DNA of 46,403 bases from Streptomyces hayashii (lineage in GTDB: Bacteria > Actinomycetota > Actinomycetes > Streptomycetales > Streptomycetaceae), in contig NZ_JAHHIU010000117.1 in the NCBI RefSeq assembly GCF_024539815.1, positions 1 through 46,403 of the forward strand. Direction: 5' to 3'. Below, in pieces: positions 40,233 to 46,403 of this stretch (position 1 is the first letter of the stretch; the number at the start of each line of letters is the position of its first letter). Position numbers and translations under genes: made by a program. Under the pieces are notes generated by a model. That model was not told where the DNA came from and searched no databases. It was given only the letters and a program-made list of their open reading frames with translations.

Positions 40233-40888
40233 TCAGAACAGGGCTCCCTGTTCCGCGTCGGCAGCCGGGGGCGGCCGGGTGGGTTCCAGTCCGGCGTCCG
40301 TGTACAGCTCAAGCAGCGTGCTCCACCGGCCGCCCGCGCACCCGTCGCACAGGAGTCGGGGATCAGCACCTGAGCGGTGACCTCGACATCCGGCGTGGCC
40401 CGGTGCCGTCCGGCAGGCTTGGGGATGCCGTAGTGGTCGAGCAGGCTGTCCAGTCCGTAGGCGCCAATACCGGGCACGACGGCCTTGGCCAGGCGCAACG
40501 TATCCAGCAGCGGCGTCGCGGCGAGTACGGGACAGTGCTCTGCCTGGCGGGCGGTGATTCCGACTTCTGTGGAGGCGTGGTGGGCAACCGGCCGGTACGG
40601 CGGTGTAGTCAGGCGCGCCTTGAGTTGCGCCACCACTCGGCGCTGGCGCTGGTGAGGACAGCAGCTGCTGGGTGATGCCCTTGAGAGCTGGACGTCCATC
40701 ACGGTCAAGGGCACGTCAGCCGGCGGACGCATCAGCTCCTCGAAGCGGCCGACTACAACCAGCCGTCCGTCCATGGGGCGCGGCGCCGGCGCGGCGACCT
40801 CGACAGGCTCGGCGGGCCGCCCTATCGGGGTAAGGCCCTCGAAGTCGATCACCAGGAGATTTGTCCCGGCGAAGCGCGGATCGTCCAT
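40233..40888 (-). pseudogene. Frameshifted 3'-5' exonuclease
   Basis: From ATG at 40888: MDDPRFAGTNLLVIDFEGLT (DFE, exonuclease motif I), then LVVVGRFEELMRPPADVPL. The frame must shift near 40685 to reach KGITQQLLSSPAPAP, shift back for RVVAQLKARLTTPPYRPVAH and HASTEVGITARQAEHCPVLA, LLDTLRLAKAVVPGIGAYGL, and shift again near 40355 for WSTLLELYTDAGLEP, ending GALF at 40233. The parts match a DnaQ-like proofreading-type exonuclease of Streptomyces. Three frameshifts in 650 bases make a pseudogene, or local sequence error. Confidence 0.65.
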
Positions 40889-40949
40889 CAGTGCCTCCAC
40901 GGCGCCCTTCCTGCCAACCCGCCGCCGGCTCCTTCCCAACGGGGGGGGG

Positions 40950-41244
40950 ACTTGAAGACGGCGTTGACGAGCCGGACGCGGTCAGCGGGCTCGGGCCGTG
41001 CCGCGAGGCGGTCGGCCGCGGCCGCCGGCATGGTGGCGGCCGGATCGGCGCCGGTCACCTGGTGGCCGACGGCGGCGAGGCGGAGCGTCATCTCGCCATC
41101 CCCGCAGCCGACGTCCAGAACACGAGCAGGCGCGGCCGGAAGCCCGGCGAGAAGTCGGCGTCCCACCAGGTCGTGACGCAGGCGGCCTCGCGCGCTGTCG
41201 GAGCGGGCGGTGTACGCGGCGCCCACCGAATCGAACGCGATCAC
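40950..41244 (-). pseudogene. Truncated class I methyltransferase
   Basis: GTG at 41244 overlaps the stop of the triple-Nudix gene as GTGA. The protein reads IAFDSVGAAYTARSDSARGR, then LPAAPARVLDVGCGDGEMTL (motif I, DVGCGDGE) and GHQVTGADPAATMPAAAADR, and homology stops after VRLVNA. The end coincides with a run of nine G at about 40941-40949. About two thirds of a normal methyltransferase is missing. It would have been translated with the Nudix protein. Confidence 0.65.
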
Positions 41245-42716
41245 CGCCCCCACCCCAGTTCCGTGTAGGTCCGGCCCGCCTGGATGCCCTCGATGGCCGC
41301 TCGCGTATAGGGGACGATCGGCTCGGGCAAGTCCTTGACGTTCCACCACTGCCAGGACAGGCACTTGTCGGGCTCCTGCCGCTTCGGCTCACCCTCCCAG
41401 CGGCGGGCGCGGAAGAAGAGCTGGACGCGGGGCGGGTCCGTGGGCTGTTCCCTCATGTGCACGGTGTGGACGAGCTCGACGTCGGCCGACTCGATGACCA
41501 GTCCTGCCTCCTCGTACGCCTCCCTCACGAGACATGCACTCGCGGCCTCCGCCTCGCAGTGGCCCGCCAACACGTGCCAGGACCCACCCGCGTACGCCGA
41601 GTCGGGATGCCGCAGACCGAGCAGGACCTGCCCGCCGCGTACGAGATAGAGGTGGACACCGACGACGTTCAGCACGGTCCCGGACGGCGCCTCCGACCGC
41701 GCGGTCCCTGTCGGCGCCGTCGGACCGTCGGCGGGCAGCGGATGATCGACGGCGTGCTGCTCCAGGAGTTCCCGGGTCGAGGGCAGCATCGTCATGTGCG
41801 GGAACTTCTCGGGCCGCACCCACGCGAGCATTACGCCCTCGGTGAGGGGCAGACGGGCCGGGTCGCCGTTCCAGAGGCCGGTGAACAGCTGGATCGGCAC
41901 CCTTGTTCCGTCAGTGCCGGTGACGTGCTCCACCGCATACGGCTCCAGGTCCACGACCGTCAGGCCGGCCTCCTCGCGAAGCTCCCGACGGACCGTGTCG
42001 AGCAGGGTACGGTCCTGCGGCTCCCGGCCGCCGCCGAGCAGTGACCAGCACCCGGGCTCCCAGATCCACGGCTTGTTGGCGTCCCGAAGATGCAGCAGGT
42101 ACCGGCCGTTGCCGTCGTGGATGATCGCGGAGGCGTTCACCGCAATGATCACCCCGTCCAGAGCCGAGCCGGCGAGTTTCTCGCGCAGCGTGGGGGAGGA
42201 CACCTCGTCGAACGGCAGCCAAGCCGATCCCGTGACTTCTTCGGCTTGCAGCGCGAGTTCGGGCGCACCGTCGGCGAGGTAGAAGACGAAGCGCACGTCG
42301 TAGTGCCAGTGGGCCACTTCGCCTCGTGCCGGGTCGGGGTCGATGGCGTGGACGTCGATGTCGATGGGCTCGTCCCGGAGCTCGGGCGTCAGGACGAGAG
42401 CCGAGGCCGGGATCCCGGCCTCCTCGTTGACCTCGCGCAAGGACGCGGCCAGGAGAGTGTCGTCGTCAGCCTCGACGTGCCCGCCGGGGGCGAGCAGCAG
42501 TCCTCCGCTCGCCTTGCGGCGGATGTGCAGGACCCGCCGGTGCCGGTCGATCACCACGGCGCTGCACGTGACATGGGCAGGAAGGGTGGTGCGGCTGGTC
42601 GGCTCGGCGTCGGCGTCCAGGCCTGCCAGCAGGCCGGCCAGAGAGCCTCGTTCGCCGGGGTGCCGGTCCAGGTAGGCGGTGACCACCGTACGGATGTGAG
42701 AGAGGGAGGGCGGCAT
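41241..42716 (-). CDS. Triple-Nudix-domain protein
   Basis: Predicts 491 residues from ATG at 42716 (AGAGG 5 bases upstream). Three complete Nudix modules are in tandem. Module 1 (about 45-185) has GGHVEADDDTLLAASLREVN with catalytic REVNEE at 94-99. Module 2 (about 190-325) has GGGREPQDRTLLDTVRREL with RELREE at 244-249. Module 3 (about 350-485) has GHCEAEAASACLVREAYEE with REAYEE at 398-403. Nudix enzymes cleave nucleoside-diphosphate-linked compounds using Mg2+ held by these glutamates. Three intact catalytic sites in one chain is unusual. Module 2 has a WSLLGGG box and an RDANKPWIWEPG segment like sugar-nucleotide or isopentenyl pyrophosphate isomerase-like enzymes. It follows the ABC exporter by 126 bases and is coupled to a methyltransferase. 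Confidence 0.9.
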   Translation of the reverse strand: MPPSLSHIRTVVTAYLDRHPGERGSLAGLLAGLDADAEPTSRTTLPAHVTCSAVVIDRHRRVLHIRRKASGGLLLAPGGHVEADDDTLLAASLREVNEEAGIPASALVLTPELRDEPIDIDVHAIDPDPARGEVAHWHYDVRFVFYLADGAPELALQAEEVTGSAWLPFDEVSSPTLREKLAGSALDGVIIAVNASAIIHDGNGRYLLHLRDANKPWIWEPGCWSLLGGGREPQDRTLLDTVRRELREEAGLTVVDLEPYAVEHVTGTDGTRVPIQLFTGLWNGDPARLPLTEGVMLAWVRPEKFPHMTMLPSTRELLEQHAVDHPLPADGPTAPTGTARSEAPSGTVLNVVGVHLYLVRGGQVLLGLRHPDSAYAGGSWHVLAGHCEAEAASACLVREAYEEAGLVIESADVELVHTVHMREQPTDPPRVQLFFRARRWEGEPKRQEPDKCLSWQWWNVKDLPEPIVPYTRAAIEGIQAGRTYTELGWGR

Positions 42717-42842
42717 CATAACCTCTGCGCTGGAAGGACGGGTGTCGTCACGCGGAACTGCTCGGGCTCTTGGTGAGCCGGGCACGGGGGCAGGGGCGGC
42801 TCGGCTGTCAGCGTGGGGACGAAGGTGACGGGGCGCGATCGG

Positions 42843-44732
42843 TCAGCGGTCCTGGGAGAGTTCCAGGAGTTCGGCGAAGGTTCCGCCGGCGTGGACGAGG
42901 TCGTCGTACCGCCCCTGTTCGGTGATCCGGCCGTGCTCCATCACGATGATGTGGTCAGCGATCTTGGTGTTCTCCAGGCGGTGGGTGACCACGATCGTGA
43001 TGCGGTCCGCGGCGATGGCCTTGATCTGCTCGAAGATCTGGTGCTCGCCGCGAGGGTCCATCTGAGAGGTGGGCTCGTCGAGGATCAGCAGGCCCGGGCG
43101 CCGGTACAGGGCTCTTGAACACGCGACGCGCTGCCACTGCCCGCCGGAGAGTTCCGAGCCGCCGAAGACGTCGCGGGCCAGGAGGGTGTCGAGACCGGCG
43201 GGCAGGTCCTCGACGGCCTCGCGCAGGCCGACCGCGTCGATGGCCTCCCACACGGGGACGTCGTCTTGGGTGCGGGGCTGGCCGAGGGTGACGTTCTCGC
43301 GGACCCGCAGTGGCCACTGGGCGAAGATCTGCGGCACCAGACCGGTGTTCGCCCACACCGTGGCGGGGTCCAGCTCGGCGAGATCGGTGCCGTTCCACGT
43401 GACCTTGCCCTTGTCGGGCAGGTAGATCCCGGTCAGCAGCCGCGTGAGGGTGGACTTTCCCGATCCGTTCGCACCGACGATCGCGAGGATCTGCCCGCGC
43501 TGCAGAGCGAGCGAGACACCGTCCACGGCGGGCTTGTCCTTGCCCGGGTACTGGTAGACGACCTCATCGAGCCGGATCTCCTCGGTCGGCGCGGCATGCG
43601 CGCGGGAGCCGCGCTTGGGGGCGCGGGCCGCAGCGTCGTCGAGGAAGGCCTGCATGTCGCTCAGGTACAGGCTGGTGTGGAAGACCGCAGCGCCGTTGAT
43701 GACCACCTGGGACAACGCGGCGAGCGTAGTCTGCACGGCGATGACCGCCGTCGCCGCGACCGCGAGCTCGACCCGGCCGGAGACCGCCAGCCACGCCAGT
43801 GCGCCCCAGGTCGCGACGAGGAAGACACCGCCGGCCAGCGCGGAGAGCAGGGCGATCCGCAGGGTCCGCGGTGCGGCGGCCAGGGTGCGCCGGTCGCACC
43901 GGTCGGACAGAGCCCGGTACCAGTAGATGAGGTAGTCCGTCATGGAGTTGGCGCGGACCTCGTCGCCGTACTTCGACTCGGTCGCCCACCAGCGCATCAT
44001 GCCGCGCACGTTGCGGTCGGCGATGTTGGCGTAGTGGATCTCGTACTCGACCCGGGCGGTCAGCACGGCGCCGACGCCGGCCGGCAGCACCGCGAGCAGG
44101 AGCGGCGGCAACATCCACGGGTTCAGCACCGACAGCACGCCGCCGGCGGTGACCATGCGGATCAGCGCGGACAGGAACCGCTGAGCGTCGGTGACCATGA
44201 CGTGCGTACGGATCACCCCCATCTCGGCCGCCTCATGCCGGTCCGAGAATCCGTCCTCCGCGTAGGCCGAGGCCTCCACGCGGCACACCGCCTCGACCAG
44301 CGCGGTGTCCGTCTCCGTCGTCAGCCGCGGAGTGATCCGCCGCTCGGCGTACGCGGCGGCCGCCCCCGCCGCGCGTGCCAGCGCGGCGGTGAGCGCCACC
44401 ACCAGCAGCGCCGGCAGGGCGCCGCGCAGCCGCTCGCCGGCGGCGCCGTCCCCGAGGACCGGTGCCATGGCGCGAGCCGTGGCGGCGAGGAGCACGGCGG
44501 CAGAGACGCCTGTGACCACTTGGCAGCCGAGCAGGAGCCGCACGGCCCGCCGGTCGGTTCGCCACGACAGCCGCGCGATCCGGCCCAGGACGGCCGGGAT
44601 CTGGGCGCACATCCGCCCGAAGGAGACCTCGGCGAGCGGATTGACGGAGTACTGCCCGCTGTACGTGATTTCCGCTGGCAGGGGCGGCGGAGGCACGGTC
44701 TTCTGCTGTTGGTGTGCTGCGGCCGAGGCCAA
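42843..44732 (-). CDS. ABC exporter half-transporter (membrane and ATPase domains fused)
   Basis: Predicts 629 residues from TTG at 44732, chosen because AGGGGGA lies 6 bases upstream. After a cytoplasmic start (TVPPPPLPAEITYSGQYSVN), membrane segments occur between about 65 and 350 (LLLGCQVVTGVSAAVLLAAT, ALPALLVVALTAALA, LLLAVLPAGVGAVLTA). The ATPase has Walker A GANGSGKST (420-428), Q-loop Gln468, signature LSGGQ (528-532), Walker B LLILDEP with Glu553, and switch His584. As a homodimer it would export a hydrophobic or peptide-like substrate. It is the second intact gene of the right-end cluster, following the small ORF and phosphotransferase on the minus strand. Confidence 0.9.
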   Translation of the reverse strand: MASAAAHQQQKTVPPPPLPAEITYSGQYSVNPLAEVSFGRMCAQIPAVLGRIARLSWRTDRRAVRLLLGCQVVTGVSAAVLLAATARAMAPVLGDGAAGERLRGALPALLVVALTAALARAAGAAAAYAERRITPRLTTETDTALVEAVCRVEASAYAEDGFSDRHEAAEMGVIRTHVMVTDAQRFLSALIRMVTAGGVLSVLNPWMLPPLLLAVLPAGVGAVLTARVEYEIHYANIADRNVRGMMRWWATESKYGDEVRANSMTDYLIYWYRALSDRCDRRTLAAAPRTLRIALLSALAGGVFLVATWGALAWLAVSGRVELAVAATAVIAVQTTLAALSQVVINGAAVFHTSLYLSDMQAFLDDAAARAPKRGSRAHAAPTEEIRLDEVVYQYPGKDKPAVDGVSLALQRGQILAIVGANGSGKSTLTRLLTGIYLPDKGKVTWNGTDLAELDPATVWANTGLVPQIFAQWPLRVRENVTLGQPRTQDDVPVWEAIDAVGLREAVEDLPAGLDTLLARDVFGGSELSGGQWQRVACSRALYRRPGLLILDEPTSQMDPRGEHQIFEQIKAIAADRITIVVTHRLENTKIADHIIVMEHGRITEQGRYDDLVHAGGTFAELLELSQDR

Positions 44733-44980
44733 GGCTGGTCCCCCTAAACGGTCGTCCGGCGCGGTCGTGAGGTTCAACGACCACGCCGAGATATCGAACT
44801 GGTGTATTTGAGCCGCTTCAGATTTCCCGAGATAGAGCGGCTGGGGGCGTATGGAGAATGCACGGACCCAATCCCCGCAACAGGTCTGTGCAGGAGAGCG
44901 GTTGGCCGAATCGCCGACAGTGGCGTACTCGCGTGCCCTGGCGACGTCCACGACGCGCGCGTCGACGCCGTGATCGACGA
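44733..44980 (-). other. Gap upstream of the ABC exporter
   Basis: About 250 bases with lower GC near 44790-44830, where a promoter could lie. The minus-strand frame directly joined to the exporter frame reads AARVIVDHGVDARVVDVARA then REYATVGDS, which is protein-like and may be the frameshifted continuation of the small ORF at 44981-45220. Confidence 0.4.
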
Positions 44981-45220
44981 TCACGCGGGCCGCTCCTTCC
45001 AGTCGACGGGGCCCCCGACCGCCACCACCGCGCAGCCGGCCGTCACCGTCCACGGTGGCCGTCCGCGCGGTGTCGCGAACGGCGGTGTCTTGACCGTGTC
45101 GAACTGGGCGGTCTGCTGAGCGGGGGTGCAAGCCCGGTGCAGGACGCCGAGGCCGCCGGTCAGGGCCGGGCCTGCGACTTGCGTGGCCATGAGGGTCGTG
45201 AACTCAGCGGAGAGCGTCAC
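44981..45220 (-). CDS. Small ORF coupled to the phosphotransferase, unknown
   Basis: Starts GTG at 45220 with GGAGGAGG 6 bases upstream, overlapping the last 17 bases of the phosphotransferase coding region; this arrangement strongly supports translation. It predicts 79 residues: TLSAEFTTLMATQVAGPALT, GGLGVLHRACTPAQQTAQFD, TVKTPPFATPRGRPPWTVT, AGCAVVAVGGPVDWKERPA. Two Cys are present. It might be a stand-alone peptide, but the end (VDWKER) would join well, after a one-base shift, to AARVIVDHGVDARVVDVARA in the next frame, so it may be the N-terminal part of a frameshifted larger protein. I do not recognise either version. Confidence 0.5.
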   Translation of the reverse strand: MTLSAEFTTLMATQVAGPALTGGLGVLHRACTPAQQTAQFDTVKTPPFATPRGRPPWTVTAGCAVVAVGGPVDWKERPA

Positions 45221-46306
45221 GCAGCGCCTCCTCCAGGACAGGTAGCCGGCCCGGCAGCATCAGATCTGCCTCGTGCCGCGCCCGCGCATAGGACTCAAGT
45301 GCGGCGTCGACGAAGTGCGGATGCGTCACTGGTGCCGAAAACGGAAACGTGGAGCAGAGCACTACTGCACAGCCGACACGAAGCGACGACAAGAGGTCGC
45401 CTGCGGACGCCTTGGGATTGGCGTCTCGATAGGCGAGGGCGAGAGCGGCGTATCCCTTGAGTCAGCGCTCCACACCGTTGGTCGACACGCTTCTGGGGTC
45501 GCAGCCAAGACGCGCGACCTCCGGGGCGGGGCACCCGGGTGTGGGCGGTCGGAAGTCCACGAACGCGGCGGCATCGTCGTCCTTCAACAAGACGTTGGGG
45601 CCGGACACGTCGCTGTGCAGGATCTGGACCGCCAAAGCGGTGGAAGCGAAGCGAGAATGCGCTCGACGCCACCCGAGAAAGCTTGCCGTTCACGCGTCGC
45701 CTGCAGCGCCCATGCCTCGAACTCCGCAAGCCAGGGCCTGCTTTGGAACAAGAGAATCAGACCCTCATAGGGGTCTCGTGCGGTAGCCAGGTCACACACC
45801 GCGGCGCCAGGGTTCAGGGTGGGTGCGGCGGTGGGATGAGCGGCGAGCCGACCGTGGAGGCGGCCCATCGCAGTGCCGACGGCTGCCCACCGTGCACCCC
45901 TCAGGCCGCCTTCGGCGGTCGCGGAGCGCGGCACGTACGACCACAGGGGCATCCGCAGGGGGCCGTGGGTCGCGATGAGTTCGTGCTCGCGCGTTCAGGT
46001 TGCCCGCGCGGTCGCAGCACCTCCGTCGGCGGCGTACTCGGACAATTCGACCGACGCCTCTTCCAGATCCAAGTGCTTTCGAGTGCGGTAGATCTTGGCG
46101 AAGTGCCGCCGGCCCGCCTGGTCCACGACGGCGTGGTTGTCCGTCGCGGTGCCCTCTGGAACACACGTGATGTCTGCCGGGTTCAGCCCGTACGCGAGCA
46201 CCAGCGTGTCGGCGTCCGCCTTGACCTGCTCCCACTCCGCGATGCGGCCGGGTGTGGAAGGCGCGGCGACAGGGATGGTGGCGGACCGGTGAGATGCGGT
46301 GGGCAT
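45204..46306 (-). pseudogene. Frameshifted phosphotransferase (APH/kinase-like fold)
   Basis: From ATG at 46306 (GAGGAG upstream): RHFAKIYRTRKHLDLEEASV then ELSEYAA. The frame shifts near 46010 to reach PLRMPLWSYVPRSATAEGGL, MGRLHGRLAAHPTAAP and LILLFQSRPWLAEFEAWALQ. It shifts near 45640 for ILHSDVSGPNVLLKDDDAAA and FVDFRPPTPG (catalytic HSD(x)4N loop and DF motif). Another shift leads to ALESYARARHEADLMLPGR and EEALRDALR. All kinase landmarks survive, so the decay is recent or the sequence is locally faulty. The family includes small-molecule and RiPP-associated kinases; the substrate is unknown. Confidence 0.7.
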
Positions 46307-46403
46307 GGTCTCCTCGTCGAAGCGCAGTGAGCTGCCCCGAGTTTCGTAGAGTCCGGTGATCTTGTTTCAGGCGGACCGCGGGGTCTGCTCCTGGCTCTGC
46401 CAG

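Noticed and set aside
42090..44747. Plus-strand frames up to 493 codons opposite the Nudix and ABC genes
   Set aside because: Antisense shadows; minus-strand genes carry complete Nudix boxes and ABC ATPase motifs.
1..46403. tRNA, rRNA or riboswitch genes
   Set aside because: No cloverleaf-like structure with a CCA-type end or rRNA-like conserved block was noticed; none is claimed, though reading by eye could miss one.

Overview
The window is high-GC actinomycete DNA, almost certainly Streptomyces or a close relative. Reading frames have strong G/C third-position bias, starts are often GTG, ribosome sites are AGGAGG-like, and the families are typical of the genus (ArpA-type TetR receptor, ECF56-like sigma factor, PucR, STAS/HATPase partner switch, LacI-controlled glycan import). 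Decayed genes and an IS21 remnant sit between intact single operons, so this looks like an accessory region such as a chromosome arm rather than conserved core.

Left part (0-11 kb): a small membrane protein, a small basic Cys-rich protein, an orphan gamma-butyrolactone-receptor-like TetR with a 26-bp ARE-like palindrome nearby, a secreted protein, a frameshifted MazF/PemK toxin remnant, an ArsR-SRPBCC fusion with an apparently leaderless promoter, a DinB-like protein, an ECF sigma factor / RibD-like reductase / EthD operon, a hypothetical gene, and a secreted carboxylesterase divergent from its probable TetR repressor with a palindromic operator between them.

Glycan locus (11-20.7 kb, minus strand): two ABC sugar permeases, a solute-binding lipoprotein, a LacI repressor, a secreted GH39-like clan-A hydrolase with CBM35-like modules, and a cytosolic GH36 alpha-galactosidase. 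LacI-type operators with a shared core lie before the transporter operon (two) and before the hydrolase (one). The likely plan is extracellular release of an alpha-galactosylated sugar, ABC import, then intracellular cleavage.

Middle (20.7-33.5 kb): a PucR regulator followed by a LysA-like PLP decarboxylase, a methyltransferase, a divergent STAS / HATPase pair with inverted repeats between them, a PadR regulator coupled to a membrane protein, a PAP2 phosphatase, and a GntR repressor divergent from an NAD(P)-binding protein, a RidA gene, an Old Yellow Enzyme and a VOC protein. The RidA gene is broken in an unusual way: its N-terminal half is encoded on the strand opposite to its C-terminal half.

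Right part (33.5-46.4 kb): gene fragments (luciferase-like monooxygenase, IS21 istA/istB pieces in opposite orientations, lactonase tail), a DUF4265-like and a DUF3455-like protein, an AraC regulator preceded by a possible 55-codon ORF, a nitrilase-family hydrolase, a PIG-L deacetylase, a multiply frameshifted 3'-5' exonuclease and a truncated methyltransferase. The minus-strand cluster at 41-46.3 kb (phosphotransferase, small coupled ORF, ABC exporter, triple-Nudix protein, methyltransferase) is the best candidate for an undescribed system, although several members are frameshifted here.
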